64,000 nucleotides of DNA from Bdellovibrionales bacterium Ga0074137 (GCA_001464715.1 LNDT01000001.1:1-64000); one strand, 5' to 3'; numbered from the stretch's first letter, positions 43,525 through 52,956 are shown. Notes: generated from the letters alone by a model not told the origin. A program made the numbers and translations.

Positions 43525-44568
43525 TTAAGCCGACAGCCAATCAAAAGCCCGTCGCGCCCATTTTCGAGACCCCTCGAAAACGAGGTCCCGAGTTCGTCGG
43601 TCGTATAAAATGCGAACGGGGTGTATTTCTACACCCCGCTTCATCTCGATTCGAATTTCAATCTGGCTCGTCATCGTCTCAGTGCTTGCTTGCACACCAA
43701 GAAGAAGTCGGTCCCGCCCCAAGGCGGTCGTCCGAGTGAGGGATGTAAGCTCATCCGTCTCGGAATTGTAAGTTATCGTCTCATCTTCACCATTTGAATT
43801 GCCATCATTTGAACTGCCATCATTTGAACTGATGGACGACAGATTTAGCATCTCGTCGTAAGCCATGCGGGTCGCGACGTCGCGACCGAGGTGCTGTGCT
43901 CTCGCTTCGGTAAGAAGACCATCCCGGTACTGATAATGAAGTTCGGGGCCAATCGACCGAATTAAAGCTTCTTCATTTAGGGACTGACTCAGATTTTCAA
44001 AAGCTACTTTCCAGATGCGCGGGCCACTTTCAGACATCGCGACAAGCTCCGTCATCCGACCCGCCGAGTTTCGATTTACAAGTATCGATTGGCGATTTTT
44101 AGTAATGGCCATTAGCCTTCCGGTGGGATCGAAAAGTTGAGCCTGCCCACTTCCAATGTCTCGGCGAAATCCAGTCGCTGTTCGCTGGACACTTAGTTCG
44201 CTACGGCGGTGATCAATGCGGTCCGCTGTTTGTAAGTCGCAACCACGAAGCTCAAGCGATGTCCCCGATACAACGACACGGGCGTCTAAGCTTGAACACC
44301 AGCCGATACCAAAGTGCCCGCGGAATATGGACCGCGACGAGTAAACTCTCTGAAGTGTCATCGAGCCGACATTGTCCGTCTCGAAGACTAGGTAGGATCT
44401 TCGTAAGGGATCGACTCGTGAGCGGATCGGCTCGGTCGTTTGCGCTTCGGCCAGACTTGTAACGATGACGGCACCTGCGAGGAGGGCCGAAATGAGAATC
44501 AGGTTGGTTAATTTTTCGGTAAGGACTTTTTCTAAGAGCTTGTTTCTATTTTCTAGTTTCGTAATCAT
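43525..44568 (-). CDS. Short exported RHS/YD-repeat-like protein
   Basis: This 347-residue protein has a signal segment near residues 20-42. The stretch VYSSRSIFRGHFGIGWCSSLDARV is typical of the start of RHS proteins, and FDPTGRLMAITKNRQSILV and later segments look like YD repeats. RHS proteins are usually more than 1000 residues and carry a C-terminal toxin; this one is short, with neither the hyperconserved core end nor a toxin. A low-complexity SNDGS/SNDGN insert comes from a 15-bp tandem repeat. It may be a fragment or a stand-alone surface shell. It precedes the subtilase on the same strand. Confidence 0.62.
   Translation of the reverse strand: MITKLENRNKLLEKVLTEKLTNLILISALLAGAVIVTSLAEAQTTEPIRSRVDPLRRSYLVFETDNVGSMTLQRVYSSRSIFRGHFGIGWCSSLDARVVVSGTSLELRGCDLQTADRIDHRRSELSVQRTATGFRRDIGSGQAQLFDPTGRLMAITKNRQSILVNRNSAGRMTELVAMSESGPRIWKVAFENLSQSLNEEALIRSIGPELHYQYRDGLLTEARAQHLGRDVATRMAYDEMLNLSSISSNDGSSNDGNSNGEDETITYNSETDELTSLTRTTALGRDRLLLGVQASTETMTSQIEIRIEMKRGVEIHPVRILYDRRTRDLVFEGSRKWARRAFDWLSA
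43791..43830. repeat. 15-bp tandem repeat inside the RHS-like gene
   Basis: The unit CATTTGAACTGCCAT occurs at 43791-43805 (one base different), 43806-43820 and, in part, at 43821-43830. On the minus strand it encodes an SNDGS/SNDGN run. Because the unit is a multiple of three, copy number changes would keep the frame. Confidence 0.75.
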
Positions 44569-44668
44569 GGTCTCCTCTTACCTCCATCCCATGAGGCAAA
44601 ATCGAGACTCTCTAGAAAGGGCCTAAAACTGCTCTCGAGGCCAAGACTCCGTCTAAGCAAAGAAAGAA

Positions 44669-44692
44669 CAGCTGTTAGAGTTGTGACAGCTG
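44669..44692 (-). terminator. Probable terminator after the diguanylate cyclase gene
   Basis: CAGCTGT at 44669-44675 and ACAGCTG at 44686-44692 form a 7-bp stem with a 10-base loop. Read on the minus strand it is followed by a T-rich tail (TTCTTTCTTT). It would end transcripts from the GGDEF gene before the RHS-like gene. On the plus strand five T residues follow it too, so it may work both ways. The stem is modest. Confidence 0.4.
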
Positions 44693-44713
44693 CTTTTTCA
44701 TAGCTAATGATCA

Positions 44714-44737
44714 GAACTTCGACAGGTGTCGAAGTTC
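44714..44737. promoter_or_regulatory. 24-bp inverted repeat between the GGDEF and RHS-like genes
   Basis: GAACTTCGACA at 44714-44724 and TGTCGAAGTTC at 44727-44737 are perfect 11-bp complements with GG between. There is no T-run on either side, so an operator is likelier than a terminator. It lies about 146 bp upstream of the RHS-like start and 49 bp beyond the end of the cyclase gene. Confidence 0.45.
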
Positions 44738-44785
44738 CATGTCATAGCCAGTTTGTTTTTAAAACCTCATTAGACGAATAGGCCG

Positions 44786-45898
44786 CTAGGCAGCTTTTTG
44801 GCTCGAGGGGGTGGCCTCGGCGACGGTCCACTTGTTTCGACCGCTATTCTTAGAAGTGTAAAGGGCGCTGTCAGCACGCTTGATCCACTGATCGGCTGTT
44901 TCACCGGATTGAAGCTGAGCCAAGCCCATTGAAATCGTAAATCGAATCTTATTGTTATCGTGCACAAAGACTTCGTTTCTGATTCGAATGAACGCGGCTT
45001 CGGCACGAGCCACAGCTTTTGCGACACTATGTTCTTGAAGGATGACCGCAAATTCTTCACCACCAATTCGCGCGACAAAATCAGTTTCCGCATTCCCAAA
45101 GCTTTCGGTCAAAAGCCGAACGCACTCTTTCAAGATGAAATCACCGACATCATGTCCATAGGTGTCGTTAATTTTTTTGAAAAAATCGATATCTAAAATG
45201 CAAAGTGTGACGTCGGTCTTCGCCACCTCAAAAAGTGTGACGTGCTGCTTGACGTTTTCATCGAAACTTTTTCGATTGAGTGCACCTGTTAAGTGATCGG
45301 TTCGCATCGAGCGGTCGGCTTCGATTAATTTCTTTTTCACGGAATCTAAGTTCTTTTTAATATTGCTCATTCGTTTTGTTCGACGCTCGTCCCGTTTGGA
45401 CGTGTATTCGACGTACGAATCAATAAATTCTCGAGACTTCGTTCGAAGAATATCGATCGACTCACTCTCGACCGCTTCTTTAAGTTCTTTCATGCTTGAA
45501 TGAACATCTTTATCAGCGACATCTTGAAACCGAGAATCGTCAGCAAGCTGCTCAACGAAATCCCAGAGAATACCTTTGAAGTCCTCAAATGTTTTCCGAA
45601 CATAAGTGTACTCATCGACGCGGTAGCCAGAAAAAAACTGGCGAAGTCTGAATAGCATTTTTTCAGGATCTGCTTTCGACTTCGGATCGACAAGCTCTCG
45701 GGCAAACTCGTCGAAAGTTTCGCGCACTTTTCGAACCGGATGATTTTCGATATCGACCAAGTGCTTGGAATACACATCAATCAGGTAAAGAAGGGTCGCC
45801 CGGTCCTCTGAAAGATCCACCTGTTTTTTTCGTTTTCCCGGTTCTTCACTCGAGGTGAAGTTGAGTTGCTCGACCAATTTCTGCACCCAACGCTTCAT
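44786..45898 (-). CDS. Diguanylate cyclase (GGDEF)
   Basis: This 370-residue cytosolic protein makes c-di-GMP from two GTP. The C-terminal GGDEF domain (about 200-360) has DHLTGALNRKSF, CILDIDFFKKINDTYGHDVGD and the active-site motif GGEEF. The inhibitory I-site RxxD is changed to AETD just before it, so product feedback at that site is not expected. The N-terminal 190 residues are helical and charged, with no membrane segment, and may be a dimerising sensor. The ATG at 45898 has GGGGAGAAAG upstream; the frame extends to 45919. It is divergent from the MipA gene, with a short inverted repeat between them. Confidence 0.92.
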   Translation of the reverse strand: MKRWVQKLVEQLNFTSSEEPGKRKKQVDLSEDRATLLYLIDVYSKHLVDIENHPVRKVRETFDEFARELVDPKSKADPEKMLFRLRQFFSGYRVDEYTYVRKTFEDFKGILWDFVEQLADDSRFQDVADKDVHSSMKELKEAVESESIDILRTKSREFIDSYVEYTSKRDERRTKRMSNIKKNLDSVKKKLIEADRSMRTDHLTGALNRKSFDENVKQHVTLFEVAKTDVTLCILDIDFFKKINDTYGHDVGDFILKECVRLLTESFGNAETDFVARIGGEEFAVILQEHSVAKAVARAEAAFIRIRNEVFVHDNNKIRFTISMGLAQLQSGETADQWIKRADSALYTSKNSGRNKWTVAEATPSSQKAA

Positions 45899-45955
45899 AT
45901 GAAATCTTTCTCCCCACATGAGAATCCATCGCGTACGATAAGGATCGTCAGCGAC

Positions 45956-45972
45956 GTTCGTTCTTAACGAAC
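45956..45972. promoter_or_regulatory. Inverted repeat between divergent GGDEF and MipA genes
   Basis: GTTCGTT at 45956-45962 and AACGAAC at 45966-45972 are exact complements around CTT. The site lies 58 bp upstream of the cyclase start and 46 bp upstream of the MipA start, a good place for an operator serving both. Four T residues follow on the plus strand, so a weak terminator is the alternative. Confidence 0.35.
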
Positions 45973-46017
45973 TTTTGACTTATTACCTATCGGCGCAAGC
46001 GGGAGACAGCTCAAGAC

Positions 46018-46959
46018 ATGTCCGTACGAACCTTATCATTCGCGACCGGACTTTTGACTTTGATGCTGAGCCTCAAATTCGATACCGCATTGGGTGAATC
46101 GTTTTATGGTCCTCACATGTCGCCAAGCCTCGACGGACGTCCAGCGCCACAACCATCGACTCCCCCGCTTTGGCAGTTCGGATTTGGTGCAGGAGGTGGG
46201 GTTAGCCCTCACTATCCCGCGAGCGATCAATCAAGTCTCCGCTTTTTGGCGTCCCCGACGTTTCGCTACCGCGGCCGTGTCTTAAGATCCGACGATGAGG
46301 GAACGCGCGCACGGCTTTTAAAATTCGAAAATTCAGAGGTTGATCTCTCCGGTGCGGCCTCATTTCCCGTCTCAAGCTCTGAAAACGAAGCGCGGCTTGG
46401 CATGCGGCAGCTCGACTGGATTGGTGAAGTTGGACCTCGTCTGAACCTTCGCTGGCGGTTTCAAAACCGTAGCAAATTTAAAGGGGATGTTTTGCGACTG
46501 ACTTTACCGTTTCGCACAGTGGCTTCCTCCGACGGGTCATCTTTGGCCCACCGAGGATTTATTTTTCAGCCAGGCCTCAGTTTCACTCGAATACTTGATG
46601 CACCCACATCGTTAAATTCCGAAATTTCAATTGAGCTTGAAACGCGAGTAGCCTTTGTAGATTCAACTCTGGCTGATTACTATTTTGCCGTTGCACCTTC
46701 GGAAGTGACAGCAAAGCGACCTGCTTTCGATGGTAAAGCCGGCGTCATGTCGGTCGGCACTGGTCTCACCTTATTTATCGCGCCAAAGAACACAGTCATC
46801 AATGAAGGTAGCTCATTTTTCGCGGGCCTCTGGTACGCGAACACGGGATTATCAGCGAATCGCCAAAGCCCTCTCCACAAAACCGATCAGCAATTCTTAT
46901 TTTTTGCAGGGATCAATATCCTATGGATCAACAGCGACGACACCGAAGGTGACCTCTAG
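46018..46959 (+). CDS. MipA/OmpV family outer-membrane protein
   Basis: This 313-residue protein has a signal peptide ending near TALGES and a mature part like the MipA/OmpV barrel family: FGFGAGGGVSPHYPASDQ is the family opening, followed by PTFRYRGRVLRSDDEG and alternating strands through to LFFAGINILWINSD. E. coli MipA is a scaffold for peptidoglycan enzymes; other members are porin-like. The C-terminus is extended by a few polar residues and lacks a final Phe. It stands alone between the divergent cyclase and rhlE. The family call is good, the role is unknown. Confidence 0.8.
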   Translation: MSVRTLSFATGLLTLMLSLKFDTALGESFYGPHMSPSLDGRPAPQPSTPPLWQFGFGAGGGVSPHYPASDQSSLRFLASPTFRYRGRVLRSDDEGTRARLLKFENSEVDLSGAASFPVSSSENEARLGMRQLDWIGEVGPRLNLRWRFQNRSKFKGDVLRLTLPFRTVASSDGSSLAHRGFIFQPGLSFTRILDAPTSLNSEISIELETRVAFVDSTLADYYFAVAPSEVTAKRPAFDGKAGVMSVGTGLTLFIAPKNTVINEGSSFFAGLWYANTGLSANRQSPLHKTDQQFLFFAGINILWINSDDTEGDL

Positions 46960-47086
46960 AACCTTCTCTGGAGGCTTTTCTGGCCACTTAATTTTTGATC
47001 AGTCGGGGGTTTATTTCAAAACCCATCAGGCTTAACAAAGTACAAACCTTGTGTTCGCCATCCAGAGGGAGTAACTTGCGGCTTGC

Positions 47087-48565
47087 ATGAAACCAAATTT
47101 TTCGTTCGAAGATCTGCTCCTTGTTGAACCTCTCAGACTTGCTCTTGAAGAGACCGGCTACACAACCCCGACACCCATCCAGCAGCAGGCGATTCCGCCA
47201 CTTTTGGAAGGCCGTGACCTCATTGGTTGTGCTCAAACTGGAACTGGCAAAACGGCAGCATTTGCACTTCCGATTCTCAATCGCCTGGCGGCAAACCCCC
47301 GTCGTCTGGAACCTCGAAGAACTCGAGTTCTAATTTTGACTCCTACGCGTGAGCTCGCGATTCAAATTTTTGAAAGCTTTAAGACTTATGGAAAACATCT
47401 TCGCACGAAGTACTGCGTCGTTTTTGGCGGCGTCGGGCAAGGCCCTCAGGTCAAAACTCTTTCGACGGGCGTCGACATTCTCGTTGCGACTCCGGGGCGC
47501 TTACTGGATCTCATCGAACAGCGGCACTTGAATCTTGCAGGGCTTGAAGTTTTCGTTCTCGATGAAGCCGACCGCATGCTCGACATGGGTTTCATTCAGC
47601 CGATTCGTAAAGTTATCAAAATGCTTCCTGAACGTCGCCACAACTTGTTCTTCTCGGCCACTATGCCTCCAGATATTCTGGCGCTGGCGTCGACGATGCT
47701 GGTCGATCCGGTCCGCGTGGAAGTTACACCAGTTTCGTCCACTGCGGAACGAATCAACCAGACACTCATGAATGTCGATAAAGACAAAAAGCGCGATCTA
47801 CTTCGCCATGTCCTGAAGGATCCCGCCTTTAAACGCGTGATAGTGTTCACACGAACTAAGCACGGAGCCAACAAGGTCACCGAAGTTTTAGATAAAAATG
47901 GAATTCGTTCGGAAGCCATCCACGGAAACAAATCTCAAACCGCGAGACAAAAAGCGCTTGAGAATTTCCGTGCCGGCCGTACACGCGTCTTGATCGCCAC
48001 CGATATCGCGGCTCGCGGTATCGATATCGATGAGATTTCTCACGTTATTAATTTTGAACTTCCCAATGTCGCGGAAACGTATGTTCACCGCATTGGCCGA
48101 ACAGCGCGTGCGGGACTCAGCGGAAAAGCGATTTCTTTTTGTGATGAAGAAGAACGAGCTTACTTGCGAGATATCGAAAGGCTGATCGGAAAGAAAATTC
48201 CGCTCGATACTGATCACCCCTATCACATTCAGTACAACGGTCCCGTTCGCCCGGCTCCGCCCGAACAACGCGGTGGTGGTGGTCGACGTGGTGGCGGCGG
48301 AGGAAGGCATCAAGAAGGTCGCTCGGGAGGCCGTCCGCAAGGTGGCGGTCGTTCGGGGGCTCGCTCAGGAAGTCGCGGCGACTCACGCCCTTCTTCTTCG
48401 GCTAGCAGCCGTCCGCAGCCCTCAGGTGGTGGCGGACCAAAACCTGCTGCAAACGGCTCAGGCCCACGCCCTGTGTCCGGTGGACCGCGCCCCGTGTCCA
48501 ATGGACCACGTCCCGTGATCGGCGGACCACGCCGCGACTCGGGCCGCTCGTCCGGCAATCGTTAA
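47087..48565 (+). CDS. rhlE: DEAD-box RNA helicase RhlE
   Basis: This 492-residue ATP-dependent RNA helicase has all the DEAD-box motifs: Q motif [11 protein letters not shown], motif [29 protein letters not shown] in [16 protein letters not shown], and in the second RecA domain ARGIDIDE and [10 protein letters not shown]. The C-terminal 100 residues are a Gly/Arg/Ser/Pro-rich disordered tail with repeated GPRPVSGG-like units, typical of RhlE proteins and likely to bind RNA. It acts in ribosome assembly and RNA turnover in the cytosol. It converges on the methyltransferase gene with a 4-bp overlap. Confidence 0.93.
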   Translation: MKPNFSFEDLLLVEPLRLALEETGYTTPTPIQQQAIPPLLEGRDLIGCAQTGTGKTAAFALPILNRLAANPRRLEPRRTRVLILTPTRELAIQIFESFKTYGKHLRTKYCVVFGGVGQGPQVKTLSTGVDILVATPGRLLDLIEQRHLNLAGLEVFVLDEADRMLDMGFIQPIRKVIKMLPERRHNLFFSATMPPDILALASTMLVDPVRVEVTPVSSTAERINQTLMNVDKDKKRDLLRHVLKDPAFKRVIVFTRTKHGANKVTEVLDKNGIRSEAIHGNKSQTARQKALENFRAGRTRVLIATDIAARGIDIDEISHVINFELPNVAETYVHRIGRTARAGLSGKAISFCDEEERAYLRDIERLIGKKIPLDTDHPYHIQYNGPVRPAPPEQRGGGGRRGGGGGRHQEGRSGGRPQGGGRSGARSGSRGDSRPSSSASSRPQPSGGGGPKPAANGSGPRPVSGGPRPVSNGPRPVIGGPRRDSGRSSGNR

Positions 48566-49380
48566 TCCACAAGCTCGAAGAGCTTCATCTTCACTGGGAA
48601 TTCGTGAAGGAGGTTGTCCAAGTGCGACTTCGCCAAAGCGTTTCCTTTTTGAATTTTCGTCGCCAGAATTAACTCGTTTTTCATCGAGTGCTCCCAGCCG
48701 ATGAGCTCGGTCACTCTCACTTTGTACCCGCGAGACTCTAAGAATAGTGCGCGAATCACATTGGTTAAATGAGACCCGAATTCGCGGCGATGAAGGCCGT
48801 GGCGCCATAGAGATCGACCCACGGTCGAATTCATTTCTTTTTCTTCGAGAAGTCTTGCGACTTCGGCCTGGCAGCAAGGGACGAGTGCGATGAACTTCGC
48901 ATCTTTTTTGAGTGCAAATGCAATGGCTTCATCGGTCGCTGTGTCGCAGGCGTGAAGCGCCACGACGGCATCGATAGCTTCGGGAAGCTCCGTATTTTGA
49001 GAGGCATCAAGAATCGTCGACTGAACAAACGTCGTTCGATCAAATCCCGAATCAGCCGCAATTTTTCGGCACGTCGCGATCAAATCTTCGCGGGCTTCAA
49101 TCGCAAAAAGATGACTCTCGTCGACACCTCTCATCCAAAGATCGTAGAGCATAAATCCCAAGTAGGATTTTCCCGCGCCGAGATCAGCGATCGTTTTTAG
49201 GCCTTCAAGCTGTGGTGTCAGAAACTGAACCAAGTGCTGAACTTGTTTGAGCTTTCGGCGCGAGTCCTGATTGAGCGCGCCATCCCGTGTGAGAATATGA
49301 AGCGACTTTAAAAGATCCATCGATTGGCCGGGCCATAGACTTTTAATCTCGTTAGTATTGGAAACGCTCTTGTTCGCCAT
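48562..49380 (-). CDS. SAM-dependent methyltransferase (Methyltransf_32 type)
   Basis: This 272-residue protein has a Rossmann methyltransferase core with the SAM motif [18 protein letters not shown], the acidic ribose-binding IEAREDL, and the segment [19 protein letters not shown] followed by VPCCQAEVA. These features match the Methyltransf_32 family, which includes the eukaryotic GSTCD protein; substrates are not known, and tRNA or rRNA is a guess. It is cytosolic. It is convergent with rhlE and divergent from the ATP-grasp ligase. Confidence 0.8.
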   Translation of the reverse strand: MANKSVSNTNEIKSLWPGQSMDLLKSLHILTRDGALNQDSRRKLKQVQHLVQFLTPQLEGLKTIADLGAGKSYLGFMLYDLWMRGVDESHLFAIEAREDLIATCRKIAADSGFDRTTFVQSTILDASQNTELPEAIDAVVALHACDTATDEAIAFALKKDAKFIALVPCCQAEVARLLEEKEMNSTVGRSLWRHGLHRREFGSHLTNVIRALFLESRGYKVRVTELIGWEHSMKNELILATKIQKGNALAKSHLDNLLHEFPVKMKLFELVD

Positions 49381-49445
49381 AGTGTCGACACCCTACTCGA
49401 GTCTTTCTCAATGACTCAATTCAAAAAGTCCGACACCATGAAAGA

Positions 49446-50564
49446 ATGACGGCATCGAAGTTAAATCAAGCAGGTCGCTCCGCAAAAACGATGACTCGAA
49501 TTCTAATGTTCGGAGGACCCTCCGAAGAGAGATTTGTTTCGGTGGCCTCAGCCCAAAATCTAGCAAGCAGAATGGCTCGCGAAAGCGATCTTCCCTTTTC
49601 AGAGCTTTGGTTTGTTACGCCTCAAGGCGAAGTTCAAATTGTTTCAATGGAGACCCTTCAAAGCCACAAGGACCCTTTCAAAACTCAGTTTGATCCGAAA
49701 GAAAAAGTCATACTGGGCGCCAGTATGGGTATTGCTATTTCCAAACTTTCGAAAGCGTCTCGCGAATCAACCGTCGCATTCCTTGGATTTCACGGAACCT
49801 TCGGCGAGGATGGCCGCATCCAAGGTCTCCTTGAGGAAAACGACATTGCTTTCACCGGAAGCAACTCGTCATCGAGTCATCTTTGTTTTGAAAAAAACCT
49901 CGCCAAAGAAGTCGCCGAGAAAAACGGTCTTGTCACAGCGCCTGGACTTTTGTTGTCAGCACCAGCGGGATCACCTACTGATTTTGAAACGTCGATTCTT
50001 CCTCGCCTTCGAGATTTTTTCCAAAAATATGGGAAGATTGTTGTGAAGCCTGTGGCGAATGGGTCCAGCATCGGTCTTCATATTATTGGCAATCAGGCGC
50101 AGTTTGAAAAAGCCGCCATCGAAATCGGTAAATCTAAATCCATGGGAACTTTTCTTGCTGAAAAGTTCATTGAGGGTCGAGAGCTCACCGTGGGAATCAT
50201 CGAAAAAAACGGACAGCTTATGGCGCTACCGCCGTCGGAGGTTGTTCTGGGTGCTGGCGGAACTTTCGATTACGATGGAAAATATTTGGGACGAGGCACC
50301 ACCGAAATTACACCCGCTCAAATCACTCCCTCGGAAGCATTGGCCGCTCAAAAAGCCGCCCTCACAGCCCACAAAGCTTTGGGCTGCTTTGGCTACACAA
50401 GAACCGACGTCATCTTGCGCCCTGAAGGCATCTTGTTCATTGAAACCAACACGCTTCCAGGCCTCACCAAAGCCTCCTTCATTCCACAACAGCTTGAAGC
50501 CGCGAAGATTTCGATGACAGGCTTTGTGGAAGAGCAGTTGAATCTCGCGCTTCGTCGTGATTAA
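49446..50564 (+). CDS. D-alanine--D-alanine ligase-like ATP-grasp enzyme
   Basis: This 372-residue protein matches D-Ala-D-Ala ligases: ILMFGGPSEERFVSVASA at the start, FLGFHGTFGEDGRIQGLLE, ATP-grasp core FLAEKFIEGRELTVGII, and the metal-binding end FIETNTLPGLTKASFIPQQ. It makes the terminal dipeptide of peptidoglycan or a related dipeptide. No mur or fts genes are near, so it may be a second or specialised copy. The first 15 residues may not belong; an ATG at 49491 is the alternative start, but GAAAGA precedes 49446. A PLP decarboxylase gene follows after 12 bp, so the two are likely cotranscribed and may act in one small pathway (inference). Confidence 0.85.
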   Translation: MTASKLNQAGRSAKTMTRILMFGGPSEERFVSVASAQNLASRMARESDLPFSELWFVTPQGEVQIVSMETLQSHKDPFKTQFDPKEKVILGASMGIAISKLSKASRESTVAFLGFHGTFGEDGRIQGLLEENDIAFTGSNSSSSHLCFEKNLAKEVAEKNGLVTAPGLLLSAPAGSPTDFETSILPRLRDFFQKYGKIVVKPVANGSSIGLHIIGNQAQFEKAAIEIGKSKSMGTFLAEKFIEGRELTVGIIEKNGQLMALPPSEVVLGAGGTFDYDGKYLGRGTTEITPAQITPSEALAAQKAALTAHKALGCFGYTRTDVILRPEGILFIETNTLPGLTKASFIPQQLEAAKISMTGFVEEQLNLALRRD

Positions 50565-50576
50565 CAAGCGCTTCCT

Positions 50577-52244
50577 ATGGCGAATTCGATACTCCTTGGC
50601 AATAAACAAACTGTTCTCCACCTGACCCACGATCTTGAAGTCGTCGCTTCCGAATGGAAGAAAGACGATTTAGCGCCGCTCACAAAGAGTCTCCTGGCAG
50701 GCCAATCATCAATAATCATCCAAGAGGGGCACTTCGAAATTCAACTTGATCTTGGGATTCGCACCGACGTTCTTCGTCTCACCAAGGGCCAATCCATGAA
50801 CATTCCCGCCGGGGCCGCGGCTTCTTTAAAATGCGAATCAACCAATGGACAAACGCTTCACATCAACACTGGCAAAAGCGCCAATCAAGATGAAGATACT
50901 GATAAAAATATTAATAGAGATTTTGGTCCACGAAAATTTTCGACGCCAACACTCAGTGACTTAAAAGAGAAATTGAGCCTAGGCCTAAGCTCCGAGCCCA
51001 GCAACTGGCGCGACCTCGAAAATAGCTTGCACGAAATTTCAGAGCACTCCGTCTCGACCGCTTCACCCTACTTTATGAATCAGCTTTTCAGCGGAGTGCT
51101 ACCCGAAACTCTAGCCAGTGAAGCCGTCATCAATCGATTCAGAACCACGCTCGCCACGTTCGAAGCCAGTCCCACATTTACGGCCGTGGAAATTGAAGTG
51201 ATTGATCAATTGGGAGAACTTGTCGGCTGGAAAAATCAAGAGCGAGACGGCGTTGGTCTTCCCGGAGGAAGCGCCGCGAACTTTATGGCGATCCATTGTG
51301 CTCGTCATCTGAAAAGCCCTTTGTTCCGCACGCGCGGACCTCAGGGCGAAAAATTTAAAATTTTCGTTTCCGAATTGGCCCACTACTCGCTTTCGAAGGC
51401 CTGTCTTGCCACAGGCCTTGGCACTGATGCTCTTGTTTCAGTTGCCGTTGACGAACAAGGACGCATGAGCGCCAAAGACTTAAAACGAGACATTGAAATT
51501 TCTAAAAGTCGCGGTGAAACTCCACTTCTCGTTTGCGCAACAGCCGGCACAACCGTGGCAGGTGCCTTTGATCCGATAGATCAGATAGCAGAACTTTGCG
51601 AAGAATTATCCCTTTGGCTTCACGTCGATGCCGCGTGGGGAGGCCCTGCGCTCTTCTCAAGTAAAGCGCGTATCTTGATGAAGGGCGTTCACCGCGCCGA
51701 CTCTGTGACTTTCGACGCTCATAAATTACTGGGAAGCCGTCTCACGTCGAGTTTCTTTTTGACCCGGCACCGAGACCTTCTGAATCAGGCCAACGATGGC
51801 GGCGGAGAGGATTACCTCTTTCATTCGACAACGACCGAGCTCGATCGCGGACGTTCATCTTGGCAATGCGGACGTGGCGCCGATGCTTTGAGCCTGTGGG
51901 CTCTTTGGAAACTGCACGGCACCAAAGGCCTTGGAAACTTTGTCGACCGTCTTTTAGCCGTGCGTGACGAAAGTGTTGAGTGGATAAAAAGCGAGCCACG
52001 TCTCGCGCTGGTTTTTGAACCTACCTACCTAAATATCTGCGTGAGACTAAAGAACTCGAGCGGAAGCGTAGATAAAAATTCGGCCATCAAAGCCAGAGAA
52101 GCCATGAAGGCCGAGGACTTTTCGTTCGTGAACTTCTCTGAAGACAGCGAAGGTTCATTTCTTCGCTTGATCCTTGCGCATCCCAAAATCGACATCCACG
52201 TTATCAAAGCCATTCTCACTCGCGCTCTCGAAATCACGAAGTGA
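50577..52244 (+). CDS. PLP-dependent amino-acid decarboxylase with cupin-like N-domain
   Basis: This 555-residue protein has two parts. Residues 1-100 resemble a small cupin barrel (LLAGQSSIIIQEGHFEIQ, LTKGQSMNIPAG). Residues 130-555 are a group II PLP decarboxylase of the glutamate, aspartate and cysteine-sulfinate type: LPGGSAANFMAIHCARH, CATAGTTVAGAFDPI, HVDAAWGGPALFSS, and the PLP lysine in FDAHKLLGSR. The substrate cannot be told by eye; aspartate, glutamate and cysteine sulfinate are the likeliest, and some relatives act on bulkier amino acids. It is cytosolic. It follows the ATP-grasp ligase by 12 bp. The cupin fusion is unusual for this family and may sense or bind the product. Confidence 0.82.
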   Translation: MANSILLGNKQTVLHLTHDLEVVASEWKKDDLAPLTKSLLAGQSSIIIQEGHFEIQLDLGIRTDVLRLTKGQSMNIPAGAAASLKCESTNGQTLHINTGKSANQDEDTDKNINRDFGPRKFSTPTLSDLKEKLSLGLSSEPSNWRDLENSLHEISEHSVSTASPYFMNQLFSGVLPETLASEAVINRFRTTLATFEASPTFTAVEIEVIDQLGELVGWKNQERDGVGLPGGSAANFMAIHCARHLKSPLFRTRGPQGEKFKIFVSELAHYSLSKACLATGLGTDALVSVAVDEQGRMSAKDLKRDIEISKSRGETPLLVCATAGTTVAGAFDPIDQIAELCEELSLWLHVDAAWGGPALFSSKARILMKGVHRADSVTFDAHKLLGSRLTSSFFLTRHRDLLNQANDGGGEDYLFHSTTTELDRGRSSWQCGRGADALSLWALWKLHGTKGLGNFVDRLLAVRDESVEWIKSEPRLALVFEPTYLNICVRLKNSSGSVDKNSAIKAREAMKAEDFSFVNFSEDSEGSFLRLILAHPKIDIHVIKAILTRALEITK

Positions 52245-52436
52245 GCAGTGCCGCCGCTCGAAGCCATTTCCAGTGACAGTTTTGGGCCTCCACTGGGGTA
52301 ACTTTCACAAAAGGAAATGCCAAAAGGGGCGAATTACCAGAAGACAAGAGCCCAGGATCCCAGAGAGGCTCCGGCCCCACGATTGCTCACCATGTTCGTG
52401 AAGAGCATATGAACAATGTCCCAGAGGTACTGAAGT

Positions 52437-52943
52437 ATGAACGTCATCCCAACAATTCTCCGAGTCCTATCACTTGGCCTTACCATGTTCTTCGCGCTGG
52501 GACTTTCCAGCGTTACTGCACAGGCTGGAGTGATTTCAACCACAGAAACGACGGTATCTTACGCGAAAGAAACAATTGCAAAAGCTTTGGGAGAAGACCT
52601 CATGCTTCTTCCAGGCTCCATCCAAATTGATGAAAAACAGGCGAAGATCGTGGATCTTGGTGGTCTTGCGCGCTCCGTTGTGGGTCGCGAGAGAAACGAA
52701 TACTCCGTTCGCTTTAAAGCCGTTGACCGAAGAAACGTACAGTACACCGGCCGAGTCAATTTGACCGTTGAAGCCGTCTCAGATCCGGCGAACTACGATA
52801 GGAAAGAAGACAACAACACGACTCTTCGTCTTCAAGACCTCAGCACCCTTCGCAACATCAAAGTTCAACTCTATGGCCACGAAGATTATCCAAAGACCAT
52901 CACTTTGAAAGAACTGAACTTGAAACAGATCGAAACACGCTAG
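52437..52943 (+). CDS. Hypothetical exported protein
   Basis: This 168-residue protein has a signal peptide (LRVLSLGLTMFFALGLSS, cleaved near AQAG) and a mature part of charged, beta-rich sequence ending in LKELNLKQIETR. I recognise no domain. It sits 13 bp before tdk and could be cotranscribed with it. The 192 bp upstream is noncoding on the plus strand; a short hydrophobic frame on the minus strand crosses it but is not convincing. Confidence 0.6.
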   Translation: MNVIPTILRVLSLGLTMFFALGLSSVTAQAGVISTTETTVSYAKETIAKALGEDLMLLPGSIQIDEKQAKIVDLGGLARSVVGRERNEYSVRFKAVDRRNVQYTGRVNLTVEAVSDPANYDRKEDNNTTLRLQDLSTLRNIKVQLYGHEDYPKTITLKELNLKQIETR

Positions 52944-52956
52944 TAAAGTTTCGCGC

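Noticed and set aside
52334-52543. A minus-strand frame of 69 codons with a hydrophobic segment in the gap before 52437.
   Set aside because: It overlaps the start of the exported-protein gene, has no clear ribosome site or known relative, and its composition is not convincing.
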